The notes under the pieces are model-generated. The model was not told the DNA's origin, did no database searches, and saw nothing but the letters and a program-made list of their open reading frames with translations. This document shows positions 55,875 through 64,000 of a DNA stretch of 64,000 bases, piece by piece. The stretch is from assembly GCF_900215725.1 (NCBI RefSeq), contig NZ_LT962469.1, positions 907,365 through 971,364 on the forward strand. Direction: 5' to 3'. Source of the DNA: Ezakiella peruensis. GTDB lineage: Bacteria; Bacillota; Clostridia; Tissierellales; Peptoniphilaceae. Each line of letters opens with the position of its first letter. Position 1 is the stretch's first letter. A program made the translations under genes and the position numbers.

Positions 55875-56870
55875 TTATACCTCCTTATCTTCGGCCTTAT
55901 CCGAATTTTCAAACAAGAAACACTTTACAAAGTGGTCTTCTTCGACTTCGTACATCTTCGGATCCTGTGTCTTACATTTTTCCATGCAATGTGTGCATCT
56001 TGGGTGGAATTTGCATCCTTTTGGCAAATCAGTTGGGTCAGGTGTGGCACCTGGAATAACTGCAAGTCTTTCAACATCATCAGTTAAGCTTGGAATTGAT
56101 TCGAACAAACCAATTGTATATGGATGCAATTTATTTGTGTAAATATCTTTTGTTGATCCGCTTTCTACAACTTCACCAGCGTAGACAACATCAACCCTAT
56201 CTGCGATTTCAGCTATAACTCCTAAGTCGTGAGTAATCATAATAATCGAAGTGTTAAACTTTCTCTTGAGGTCCTTCATAAGTTCCAATACTTGGGCTTG
56301 AATAGTAACGTCAAGAGCTGTTGTAGGTTCGTCAGCTATTATGATTTCAGGATTACAAGCAAGGGCCATAGCGATAACTATCCTTTGTTTCATACCACCT
56401 GATAATTGGTGAGGATAGTCGTTTACACGCTCTGGTCTAATGCCAACGAGTTCTAGCATTTCAAGAACTCTTTTATCTTGGTCTTTTTTATTTAGATCGG
56501 TGTGAAGTTCAATAACTTCCTTGATTTGATCACCAATTGTCATAACAGGGTTTAGAGATGTCATAGGGTCTTGGAAGATCATGGAGATTTTTTTACCACG
56601 AATCGCCCTCATTTCTTTGCCCTTTTTCTTTAGTACATCTTCTCCTTCAAATTCAACAAAACCATCTGTAATTACTCCGGGTGGATCTGGAATCAAGTTT
56701 AGTATTGATAAAGCTGTTGTAGTTTTGCCAGCCCCAGTCTCTCCAACAAGACCCAAAGTTTCTGATCTATTTAGCGATAAATTCATATTGTTTACTGCTT
56801 TAACTATTCCTGAGTCGGTATGAAATTCAACGCATAGATTTCTTATATTTAATAAATCTCCTTTTTGCAT
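55875..56870 (-). CDS. oppD: Oligopeptide/dipeptide ABC transporter ATPase (OppD/DppD)
   Basis: 331 residues. Walker A GETGAGKTT, Q-loop IFQDPMTSLNP, signature LSGGMKQR, Walker B IIADEPTTALD, ITHD switch, and C-terminal cysteine cluster GCKFHPRCTHCMEKC. Paired with OppF as the heterodimeric motor. Starts 9 bases after oppC. Confidence 0.94.
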   Translation of the reverse strand: MQKGDLLNIRNLCVEFHTDSGIVKAVNNMNLSLNRSETLGLVGETGAGKTTTALSILNLIPDPPGVITDGFVEFEGEDVLKKKGKEMRAIRGKKISMIFQDPMTSLNPVMTIGDQIKEVIELHTDLNKKDQDKRVLEMLELVGIRPERVNDYPHQLSGGMKQRIVIAMALACNPEIIIADEPTTALDVTIQAQVLELMKDLKRKFNTSIIMITHDLGVIAEIADRVDVVYAGEVVESGSTKDIYTNKLHPYTIGLFESIPSLTDDVERLAVIPGATPDPTDLPKGCKFHPRCTHCMEKCKTQDPKMYEVEEDHFVKCFLFENSDKAEDKEV

Positions 56871-56879
56871 AATTCCCTC

Positions 56880-57758
56880 CTATCTCTTAAGCTTAGGATC
56901 AAGAGCATCTCTTAAACCATCGCCCATAACATTTAAAGCAAAAATTGTAATTACAATTGCAAGTCCTGGAAATACCGTGATGTGTGGGTAGTGCATGATG
57001 TATGTTCTACCATCAGAAAGCATTGCGCCCCATTCAGGTGTTGGAGGTTCTAGCCCCAAACCTATAAATGATAGACCTGCAGCATTGATAATTGCATAAG
57101 CAACACCAAGTGTAGCTTGAACTATAATAGGAGCCATACAGTTAGGGATTATGTGTTTAAAAATAATTCTAAAATCTGTAGAACCATTAGCTTTTGCAGC
57201 TTCTACAAATTCATTATCCTTGATTGTTAAAACTGATGACCTAACAATTCTTGCATAAGCAGGAACGGATGCAATACCAACAGCAATCATAAGGTTGCCA
57301 AGGCCTGTGCCAAGTGCAGCCATAATTGCAATTGCAAGCAAAATATCAGGAATAGCTTGTAGGATATCTATAAATCTCATAATGAGTGTATCGACCTTGC
57401 CTCCATAATAACCTGTTATAGCACCCATAGTTACCCCAAATACCAGTGCAATCGAAACAGAAATAAAACCAACCTTTAATGAAATTCTGGAACCGTAAAC
57501 TACACGAGAGAAGATATCACGACCAAGGTGGTCTGTTCCAAAAATAAATTCACTGTTCGGTGTAACAAAAGGATCAGCCACGATTTCATTGTATTTAAAT
57601 GGTGCAATTACATCTGCAAATATAGCGCTTAAAATCAATATTACTAGGATTACAAGACCAACCATAGAAAGTTTGTTCCTTGACATCCTCTTCATAACTT
57701 CGCTAAGACCAGTTTGGCGTCTAGATTTTTCTTTTTTAACTTTATTTTCTTTAGCCAT
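56880..57758 (-). CDS. oppC: Oligopeptide/dipeptide ABC transporter permease (OppC/DppC)
   Basis: 292 residues from ATG 57758 (AGGTGAT upstream; the GTG three codons earlier lies in the ribosome site). A charged N-terminal tail, then about six helices; FGTDHLGRDIFSRVVYGSRISLKVGFI and EAAKANGSTDFRIIFKHIIPNCMAPIIVQ (EAA loop) mark the OppC/DppC family. Confidence 0.94.
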   Translation of the reverse strand: MAKENKVKKEKSRRQTGLSEVMKRMSRNKLSMVGLVILVILILSAIFADVIAPFKYNEIVADPFVTPNSEFIFGTDHLGRDIFSRVVYGSRISLKVGFISVSIALVFGVTMGAITGYYGGKVDTLIMRFIDILQAIPDILLAIAIMAALGTGLGNLMIAVGIASVPAYARIVRSSVLTIKDNEFVEAAKANGSTDFRIIFKHIIPNCMAPIIVQATLGVAYAIINAAGLSFIGLGLEPPTPEWGAMLSDGRTYIMHYPHITVFPGLAIVITIFALNVMGDGLRDALDPKLKR

Positions 57759-57767
57759 AATTATCAC

Positions 57768-58697
57768 CTACACATATTGACTCTTAACACGTGGATCGAT
57801 GAAGGTATATAGAATATCAACGATCAAATTAACAAAAGCAAAGGTAATAGCTACAAAAAGTACGCAGCCCATAACCATTGGCATATCACGTTTATTAATT
57901 GAGTCAACCATTAAACGACCAATTCCTGGTATCGAAAAGATAACTTCTGTCATTAGAGCTCCGCCCATCAACTGACCAAATTGTGTACCAATAACTGTAG
58001 TGATTGGTATTAAAGCATTGGCAAGAGCGTGTTTTTTTCTGATAACCTTGTCTTCTTGGCCTTTAGCTTTAGCAGTTCTTATATAGTCTTGTCTAATAAC
58101 TTCAAGCATGGAGCTTCTGGTTTGTCTGGTAATAACACTAACAGATTGTGCGCCAAGAGCAACTGCTGGAAGTATCCATTGTTTTGGTGTGTCAAATCCA
58201 GACGCTGGTAGCCAGCCGAGTTTTACAGAAAACAACATTATAAGCAAGAGCCCCAGCCAGAATACCGGCATAGAAATCCCTATGAGGGCAAAAATCATTG
58301 TTATGTTATCAAAAATACTATATTGTTTGACAGCCGAGATAATTCCAATAGGAATACCTAGAATTACTGCAAAAGTAATAGCTAAAAATGCAAGTCTAAT
58401 AGTTGCGCCAGCACGACTTTGAATTTCTTTTACTACTGGCACCCTAGTAATATAACTTCTTCCTAAATCTCCCTTAAGTACCATATTTTTTAGATATCTT
58501 CCATATTGTACAAAAAACGGATCATCCAAACCCAATTCTGCTCTTAAATCCTTAACTTGTTGTTCTGTTGCAGATGGACCTAAAACGTTTCTCGCCGGAT
58601 CACCAGGCGTTACATACAATAACCAGAAAACAAATAAACTTACAAGTAGAATAACGGGAATAAGATACAATAATCTTTTTAAAATATATTTTGCCAT
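57768..58697 (-). CDS. oppB: Oligopeptide/dipeptide ABC transporter permease (OppB/DppB)
   Basis: 309 residues, six helices. N-terminal YILKRLLYLIPVILLVSLFVF, TPGDPARNVLGPSAT, EAA-like loop RTAKAKGQEDKVIRKKHALANALIP, and IFSIPGIGRLMVDSINKRDMP. Typical of the OppB/DppB family. GGAGG precedes the start. Follows oppA after a hairpin. Confidence 0.94.
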   Translation of the reverse strand: MAKYILKRLLYLIPVILLVSLFVFWLLYVTPGDPARNVLGPSATEQQVKDLRAELGLDDPFFVQYGRYLKNMVLKGDLGRSYITRVPVVKEIQSRAGATIRLAFLAITFAVILGIPIGIISAVKQYSIFDNITMIFALIGISMPVFWLGLLLIMLFSVKLGWLPASGFDTPKQWILPAVALGAQSVSVITRQTRSSMLEVIRQDYIRTAKAKGQEDKVIRKKHALANALIPITTVIGTQFGQLMGGALMTEVIFSIPGIGRLMVDSINKRDMPMVMGCVLFVAITFAFVNLIVDILYTFIDPRVKSQYV

Positions 58698-58710
58698 TTG
58701 TACCTCCTAA

Positions 58711-58745
58711 TATTAAAGAAAAGGCCACTAAATTGAAGTGGCCTT
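58711..58745 (-). terminator. Hairpin with T tract between oppA and oppB
   Basis: AAGGCCACT and AGTGGCCTT, 9 perfect pairs, then TTCTTT on the minus strand. Placed after a binding-protein gene and before its permease, it likely acts as a partial terminator or mRNA end block that keeps oppA message in excess. Confidence 0.7.
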
Positions 58746-58759
58746 ATTCAATTTAATAA

Positions 58760-60301
58760 CTATTCTTCTATTGTTACTTTGTTTAGCTTGTAGAAACCAA
58801 ATGGATTCATTTCAAATCCCTTAACCTTTGCTGATGTAGCAACTGTTAATTCTGACCAGTATTGAGGAATCCAAACTTGTGTATCAAGAATTCTTTGTTG
58901 AGCTTCCTTATATAGTTCTCCACGTTTTGCATCGTCTTGTTCTTCTCTAGCGTCTTCTAGAAGTTTGTCTAGTTCTGGGTCGTCTAGGAAGCAGTAGTTT
59001 CCACCTTCACCCTTTGCAGATGAGTGGAAGCATGGGAATAAGAATGTATCTGGGTCTGGTGTATCAGAAATCCAAGCGATTTCAAACATATCTTGTTGAC
59101 TGTTCTTTAACAAGTCATTATATGCTGACCATTCCATAACTTGAATTGTTACATCGATGCCGATTTCAGCAAGTTGTTCTTTTATAATAGTAGCCATATC
59201 AACTCTTTGTTTTCTTTCATTTGTTGATAGAGTTGTAGCAAATCCGTTTTCATATCCAGCTTCTTTTAATAAAGCCTTAGCTTTTTCAATATCACGTTTC
59301 TTAGGTTGTGTTGAGTCACCGATTGAGTATTTTAGTGTTGGTGGCATTGAGTTGGATGCTGTGCGTCCTAGACCTAACCATACCTTTGGAATAATTTCTT
59401 CCATGTCAATACCGTAAGCAATAGCTTCTCTTACCTTTGGATTGTCAAATGGAGCCTTGGATGTGTTAAATCCTAAATATGTTGTACCATAGTCGTCTGA
59501 TTTGAACATTTGAAGTTTGTCGTCTTTTTCAACTTGTTCAACGTCTAGAGGTTGAATTTCGTAAGCGATTTGTGCTCCACCAGTTTGCAATTCAACGAAT
59601 CTGTTTGTTGGTTCAGGAACGATCTTCATTTCAAGTTTAGCAACGCCAGCTTTTTCTCCGTGATAATCTTCAAAACGTGAGAATTTTAAAACTGTAGCTT
59701 TTTGCCATTCATCAAGTTTAAATGGACCTGTACCTACAACTTTGTCGCCTGTTTGACCATAGTCTTTGCCAGCTTATTCAACAGCTTTTTTGCAAAGAAT
59801 TGATCCGCCTGGGTGCATAAAGGCCATCAAAACGCCCTTGAACGGGTGTTTTAATTGCATTTTTACTGTGTAATCATCAACGGCTTCAATGGAATCTTTG
59901 TCGATTGTGTTGAATAAGTGAAGAACGTTTGGAGCTTCACATGCTCTCTTGATTGAGAATACAACGTCTTCAGCCTTCATTTCTTCTCCATTGTGGAATT
60001 TAACTCCCTTTTTCAGATGGAATACATATTCTGTATCTGAAGGTTGATCATAGCTTTCACATAGTAAAGGTTTGATTGAGCCGTCTCCTGTAAGTTCAAA
60101 TAAACCTTCGTATACTTGTACTAATGCCTTTGATGAAGCATTGTCGTTTGATCCCATAGGATCCATTGTTACAGCGTCTGAGTCGTTAACTACTACAAGT
60201 GTAGCGTCTTTTCCGCCCTTTGATGAGCTGTTTCCTCCACAGCCGGTTAATAGTGTCATAACCATAGCTATAGAAATGATGATTGTCAAAAATCTTTTCA
60301 T
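58760..60301 (-). pseudogene. oppA: Oligopeptide-binding lipoprotein gene interrupted by an in-frame TAA
   Basis: The frame from ATG 60301 (AGGAGG upstream) to the stop at 58760 reads as one SBP family 5 protein of about 513 residues: lipobox LLTGC, ATLVVVNDSDAVTMDPMGSND, KGVKFHNGEEMKAEDVVFSIKRA, then, after the stop, VVGTGPFKLDEWQK, GGAQIAYEIQ, TSKAPFDNPKVREAIAYGID and TPDPDTFLFP. The only break is TAA at 59774-59776, between ILCKKAVE and AGKDYGQTGDK; relatives have an acidic residue there, so one G-to-T change in GAA explains it. The frame is the same on both sides. The truncated 175-residue product could not bind peptide. Sequencing error, ochre suppression or recent decay are open. Confidence 0.9.
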
Positions 60302-60367
60302 ATTATCCTCCTTGTTTTGTGACAATTTATATTTACGTGATAACCACGGAAATACCAGAAAATTTGT

Positions 60368-60404
60368 ACAAAAAAACTACAAGAAATCCCTATCCTTGTA
60401 GTTT
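60368..60404 (-). terminator. Terminator at the end of the tyrosine-rich leader ORF
   Basis: AAACTACAAG and CTTGTAGTTT, 10 perfect pairs with an 11-base loop, followed by TTTTG on the minus strand. It lies 67 bases before oppA and overlaps the last codons of the small ORF, so it works as an attenuator candidate for opp. Confidence 0.85.
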
Positions 60405-60503
60405 GCTTAATGACTGCATAAAAATATAATAGTACATACTCTCGAACGAATAATTACTACTATGATAAGTTATATTATAATTTTTTTCAAAATATGTAGC
60501 CAT
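60390..60503 (-). CDS. 37-residue tyrosine-rich ORF, candidate leader peptide of the opp operon
   Basis: MATYFEKNYNITYHSSNYSF... has seven tyrosines and four phenylalanines in 37 residues, including three tyrosine codons in a row at residues 24-26. GGAAGG stands 8 bases before the ATG, a better site than chance would give. A strong promoter is just upstream and the stop codon falls inside the loop of the terminator. The RNA has AUAGUAGU (60463-60456), which can pair with ACUAUUAU over the three Tyr codons (60433-60426) or with ACUAC of the terminator. This is the layout of a leader peptide attenuator; no relative is known to me, and a small functional protein is the alternative. Confidence 0.5.
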   Translation of the reverse strand: MATYFEKNYNITYHSSNYSFESMYYYIFMQSLSKLQG

Positions 60504-60540
60504 AATATTTCCTTCCAACAATTTTTTTGTACTTGAGTAT

Positions 60541-60568
60541 ATTATACCACATTTAATAATTTTGTAAA
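60541..60568 (-). promoter_or_regulatory. Promoter of the leader ORF and opp operon
   Basis: TTTACA and TATAAT, 16-base spacing, with TGG directly before the -10 (extended). Predicted start near 60534. Confidence 0.75.
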
Positions 60569-60693
60569 CATTTAAACACAACTTTGTTTTAAAATTTCTA
60601 TTTATTTTTTGCATTAAAAGTATTCAACATTTTTATAAGAATTGACCAGCAACTTAAAATGGCTTCTTTTAAATATATGTAAGATATAATTAT

Positions 60694-60722
60694 AAAATAA
60701 AAACCTGGAGTTTCCTCCAGGT
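60694..60722 (-). terminator. Terminator of the mnmE-mnmG-rsmG operon
   Basis: ACCTGGAG-GAAA-CTCCAGGT (GNRA loop) followed by TTTTTATTTT on the minus strand. Confidence 0.9.
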
Positions 60723-60727
60723 AAAAT

Positions 60728-61390
60728 TTATAGTGGTTTGGTCTTTGCCTTATTTTGTTCACGGGGATATTTTTTGGGTGTTGGCTTAATTTTTTTAATA
60801 ACTAAAATATTTCTTTCCCCATAGTCGTAATCAAATTTTACATTCTCAACTATTTCTCCACCAAGAATTTTTATTGCTTTTTTGGCTTCTTCTATCTCTT
60901 CACCTATAGCCGGCCCCTTCATGGCGAAGAAATATCCACCGACTTTAACAAATGGCAAGCAGTATTCTACAAGTGTGTTTAATCTAGCAACCGCCCTTGA
61001 AATCGCCCCATCATAGGCCTCGCGTTCAGGAGTTTTGGCCAAATCTTCTGCCCTGGCATGAATGGTCTTTACATTTTTTAATCCAAGGTCTTCTACAACT
61101 TCGTCTAAAAAATTAATTCTCTTTTTTAAACTATCCATAAGGGTAATTTTTAAATCTTCGTCTTGAAGTTTTATAATCACGCCTGGTATACCTGCGCCAG
61201 TGCCAATGTCAATCAAACTTTTGATCTCGTATTTTTCCAGCAAAGGCATTATGGTTGCAGAATCTATGACATGCTTATCCCACATCTCATCGTAATCATC
61301 AACTGCCGTTAGATTCATCACCTTATTTTTTTCTTGGATTAACTTTAAATATCTATCAACTTTTTCCTTATTAACTATTTCTGTTTTCAT
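60728..61390 (-). CDS. rsmG: 16S rRNA (guanine-527 N7) methyltransferase
   Basis: RsmG methylates G527 of 16S rRNA. 220 residues from ATG 61390 (an earlier in-frame start at 61411 is possible but lies further inside mnmG). Motifs: KNKVMNLTAVDDYDEMWDKHVIDS, the SAM loop LIDIGTGAGIPGVIIKL, and ISRAVARLNTLVEY. It overlaps mnmG by 20 bases, the usual gidA-gidB arrangement. Confidence 0.94.
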   Translation of the reverse strand: MKTEIVNKEKVDRYLKLIQEKNKVMNLTAVDDYDEMWDKHVIDSATIMPLLEKYEIKSLIDIGTGAGIPGVIIKLQDEDLKITLMDSLKKRINFLDEVVEDLGLKNVKTIHARAEDLAKTPEREAYDGAISRAVARLNTLVEYCLPFVKVGGYFFAMKGPAIGEEIEEAKKAIKILGGEIVENVKFDYDYGERNILVIKKIKPTPKKYPREQNKAKTKPL

Positions 61391-63251
61391 GTTTCCGCCT
61401 TTCCAGTTCAAGATGAATCATGAGCACATTCATATCAGATGGGCTGACCCCGCTAATCCTACTTGCTTGAGACAAGGTCTCCGGCCTAATTTGTGTGAGC
61501 TTGTCAGCCGCCTCATGTTTAAGGCCCTTTATCTCATGATAATTAATATCCTCTGGCAATTTACGATCTTCAAATTTGTGCATGCGAGCAATTCTATCGT
61601 TGTTTTTCTTTATATAGCCCTCATATTTAATTTCTGTTTCAATGAGGAGTTTTGTTTCCTTGTCTAAATTAATATTTATAGGAAACATTTCAAGGGCTTG
61701 GTCAATTCGAATTTCTGGCCGCCTAATTAGCTCTTTTAAGGAAATAGCCGTCTTAATCGGCGTTGTATACTTTGACAAAAGCTCATTTGTCTCTTCAGTT
61801 GGGGTGATTTTTTTATCTTCCAACAATTTAATCGCGTCTTCCAAAACTTTTTTTCTTTCAAGCATTTTCTTTAGACGCTCATCACTTGCCAGGCCAATAT
61901 CATAGCCTTTTTGTGTGAGCCTTAAATCGGCATTGTCTTGGCGAAGGGTTAGGCGATATTCAGCACGCGCCGTCATCATCCTGTAAGGTTCATAGGTGAT
62001 CTTTGTTACAAGGTCATCGATTAAAACCCCAATGTAACCTTCATCGCGTTTAATTGTAAACTCATCTTGGCCCTTGATTTTTCTCGCCGCATTTATTCCA
62101 GCGACAAGGCCTTGGGCTGCGGCTTCTTCATAACCAGAAGACCCATTTATTTGGCCCGCAAAGAAAAGATTGCTTATGTCCTTACTTTCAAGCGTAGACT
62201 TAAGAGATGTAGCAAAAATTGCATCATATTCAATGGCATAGCCCGGACGCATAATACGAACGTCATCCATGCCTTCAATCATCTTGTACATATTTTCTTG
62301 AATGTATTCGGGCATGGAAGTCGAAACGCCCTGAACATAAATTTCATCAGTCGACTCAGCTTCAGGTTCCAAAAATACTTGATGGTCGTCCCTATCTGGA
62401 AAACGCTTGATCTTGTCCTCAATACTTGGACAATAGCGTGGGCCTGTCCCTTCTATGGCCCCAGAATAAAGGGCCGATTCTTCCATGTGGTCTCTAATAT
62501 AATCATGCATCTTCTTGGTCGTTCTGGTTAAATAACAATTTACCTGTGGGCGATCAATGTCTTCTCTTGTATTTAAAAATGAGAAAGGTGTTATCTCTTC
62601 ATCGCCAGGTTGGACTTCCATATTTTCAAAATTTATAGTCTTCCTGTCAACCCTTGCCGGCGTCCCAGTCTTTAATCTCCTAAGGACAATGCCATGTTTT
62701 CTTAGATTGTCTCCAAGCAAAACCGATGGAAACCTACCATCCGGTCCAGATTCATAAATATTTTTACCAATAAAGACCCTGCCCTTTAGGTAAGTTCCTG
62801 TTGCTAAGATAACAGCCTGTGCACAAATTTCTCTACCGTCGCGAAGGACAATGCCCTTTACCTCATTATCTTCTACAATAATATCGACGGCCTCCATTTG
62901 ACGAAGGATTAAATTTTCTGTGTTCTCCAATTTTTGCTTCATGTGCTTGTGGTATTCAAGTTTATCAGCTTGGACTCTAAGCGAGTGAACAGCTGGACCC
63001 TTGGATGTGTTTAGCATCCTTGATTGGATGAAGGACTTATCAATATTAAGTCCCATGTAGCCACCAAGGGCGTCAACTTCTCTAACCAAGTGGCCCTTGC
63101 CTGTTCCACCGATATTTGGATTACAGGAAAGAGCTGCAATTCCGTCCAAGTTCATGGTAATTATTAAAGTTTTTATTCCCATATTTGCAGCAGCAATAGC
63201 GGCCTCGCATCCAGCGTGACCAGCCCCTACTACTATTAAATCATAATCCAT
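61371..63251 (-). CDS. mnmG: tRNA uridine-34 5-carboxymethylaminomethyl modification enzyme MnmG
   Basis: FAD protein that with MnmE installs cmnm5U at the wobble position. 626 residues. N-terminal FAD motif VVGAGHAGCEAAIAAA, SCNPNIGGTGKGHLVREVDALGG, LKTGTPARVDRKT, PRYCPSIEDKIKRFPDRDDHQVFLEPE, GQINGSSGYEEAAAQGLVAGINA and a helical C-terminal domain with LKHEAADKLTQIRPETLSQASRISGVSPSD. Lies four bases after mnmE. Its product position (U34) is also the MnmH target. Confidence 0.97.
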   Translation of the reverse strand: MDYDLIVVGAGHAGCEAAIAAANMGIKTLIITMNLDGIAALSCNPNIGGTGKGHLVREVDALGGYMGLNIDKSFIQSRMLNTSKGPAVHSLRVQADKLEYHKHMKQKLENTENLILRQMEAVDIIVEDNEVKGIVLRDGREICAQAVILATGTYLKGRVFIGKNIYESGPDGRFPSVLLGDNLRKHGIVLRRLKTGTPARVDRKTINFENMEVQPGDEEITPFSFLNTREDIDRPQVNCYLTRTTKKMHDYIRDHMEESALYSGAIEGTGPRYCPSIEDKIKRFPDRDDHQVFLEPEAESTDEIYVQGVSTSMPEYIQENMYKMIEGMDDVRIMRPGYAIEYDAIFATSLKSTLESKDISNLFFAGQINGSSGYEEAAAQGLVAGINAARKIKGQDEFTIKRDEGYIGVLIDDLVTKITYEPYRMMTARAEYRLTLRQDNADLRLTQKGYDIGLASDERLKKMLERKKVLEDAIKLLEDKKITPTEETNELLSKYTTPIKTAISLKELIRRPEIRIDQALEMFPININLDKETKLLIETEIKYEGYIKKNNDRIARMHKFEDRKLPEDINYHEIKGLKHEAADKLTQIRPETLSQASRISGVSPSDMNVLMIHLELERRKHENRNS

Positions 63252-63255
63252 AATA

Positions 63256-64000
63256 TCACTTCCCTACGCAGAAGTCATGAAAGACTCTGTCAATCAAATC
63301 TTCATCATAATTTTTTCCTAAAATCGAATAGAGGTCATCCAAAGCCATCCTGAGACTTACTTCGACTATTTCAAAAGGCATAAAGTCCATATCGTTTTTG
63401 GCTTGTATTAACTCATCCTTTGCTGCCTCCAGGGCCTGCCTGTGGCGAAGGTTAAATATAGATGTAAAGGACGCATCTACATCAATGGTAAATATTTTTT
63501 TAATTAGTGACATGATCTCGCGAATTCCTTGATCCTCTTTAATAGAACCAATAACCAGATTATCACTGTATTTTTTTATCTCTTCAAGGTCAGCGCTTGT
63601 GCCCTTGTCAGCCTTGTTTATAAAAATAATTTTATTTTTATCTTCTACAGAATTTAAAATTTCCCTGTCTTCATCGGAAATTTTATCTGACCCATCGATA
63701 ACCACGATTACAATATCCGCTTCCCTTGCAGATTTTTTGCTGAGTTCAATGCCAATCGATTCAACAACCTCGCTTGTGTGCCTAATGCCTGCAGTATCTA
63801 TCAAGTGCAGATAAAGTCCCTCGTAATTTATAAATTCTTCAATAGTATCACGGGTCGTCCCAGGTATTTCAGTAACAATAGCCCTGTCCTTATTTGTAAT
63901 TGCATTTAACAAGGAGCTCTTGCCTACATTTGGCCTGCCGATAATAGCAGTCTTGATGCCTTCTCTAATAAAGCTTGACCTGTTTTGGTCGTCCAAAAGA
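63256..64000 (-). CDS. mnmE: tRNA modification GTPase MnmE, C-terminal part (5' end outside window)
   Basis: About 248 codons of the C-terminal half; the frame is open to base 64000, so the gene starts beyond the window. G domain: GRPNVGKSSLLNA, the TTRDT switch, DTAGIRHT and NKAD; the end carries the essential FCVGK cysteine motif at the C-terminus. Partner of MnmG; the ATG-like positions inside the window are internal. Confidence 0.95.
   Translation of the reverse strand, partial: LLDDQNRSSFIREGIKTAIIGRPNVGKSSLLNAITNKDRAIVTEIPGTTRDTIEEFINYEGLYLHLIDTAGIRHTSEVVESIGIELSKKSAREADIVIVVIDGSDKISDEDREILNSVEDKNKIIFINKADKGTSADLEEIKKYSDNLVIGSIKEDQGIREIMSLIKKIFTIDVDASFTSIFNLRHRQALEAAKDELIQAKNDMDFMPFEIVEVSLRMALDDLYSILGKNYDEDLIDRVFHDFCVGK

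Noticed and set aside
59774-59776. Selenocysteine or pyrrolysine reading of the oppA stop
   Set aside because: The codon is TAA, not TGA or TAG, and relatives have an acidic residue there; a nonsense change or error is simpler.
58760-60301. oppA as two genes or a frameshift
   Set aside because: Both parts are in the same reading frame, the stretch between them is fully family-like, and the second part has no ribosome site of its own.
60504-60614. Upstream extension of the tyrosine-rich ORF to 74 codons
   Set aside because: The longer frame begins upstream of the predicted transcription start and translates across the promoter -10; the ATG at 60503 has the ribosome site.

Overview
The window reads as chromosome of a low-GC, anaerobic Gram-positive coccus, most like the Peptoniphilaceae (Anaerococcus/Peptoniphilus relatives). 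Reasons: AT-rich codon use, strong GGAGG ribosome sites, consensus -35/-10 promoters, an LPXTG wall protein with G5 repeats, tyrosine phenol-lyase, a class 1B (PyrD/PyrK) pyrimidine pathway with PyrI, and Firmicutes operon orders. The genus call is inference; there is no rRNA in the window. No phage, insertion sequence or CRISPR array was seen.

Layout: 1-1.2 kb, 3' part of a C69 dipeptidase. 1.3-8.7 kb, translation block on the minus strand (nusA-rnpM-infB-rbfA-nrnA-truB-ribF, then rpsO with its own promoter), lacking rimP and ylxQ at their usual places. 8.8-12.7 kb, tRNA-Leu(CAA), a zinc-uptake-type operon (znuA, permease, lipoprotein; no ATPase) behind a Fur/Zur-like box, and mnmH/selU. 12.7-18.5 kb, small redox proteins and the nadK-metG-tatD-rnmV-ksgA-arsR operon, whose ArsR protein carries a zinc-site motif. 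18.6-22.9 kb, a NatAB-type exporter and two tandem TIGR00300-family proteins. 23.0-29.5 kb, an unusual operon: two paralogous pairs of FtsX-like permeases around a small secreted seven-cysteine protein, then one ATPase. 29.8-34.7 kb, a 1630-residue LPXTG protein with seven G5 domains. 34.9-35.1 kb, a probable ~190-nt structured RNA with its own promoter and terminator. 35.3-37.6 kb, fhs-yerC-dtxR. 37.7-47.5 kb, pyrBIFKDE plus an AcpS-NnrD fusion, a TPR-like membrane protein, asnB and pepF, behind a consensus promoter and a PyrR-like attenuator. 47.6-49.0 kb, tyrosine phenol-lyase. 49.2-51.3 kb, a frameshifted methyltransferase and a DUF4097/DUF2089 pair. 51.5-54.8 kb, pstSCAB. 54.9-60.5 kb, an opp operon whose binding-protein gene has an in-frame ochre codon and which is preceded by a tyrosine-rich small ORF ending in a terminator. 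60.7-64.0 kb, mnmE-mnmG-rsmG.

Most worth a second look: the FtsX/secreted-protein cassette with inverted repeats bracketing the small gene, the tyrosine-rich leader ORF ahead of opp, the unclassified ~190-nt RNA, the three-state attenuator ahead of pyrB, and the damaged oppA and ogt reading frames. All family calls come from motif recognition by eye; no database search or folding program was run.
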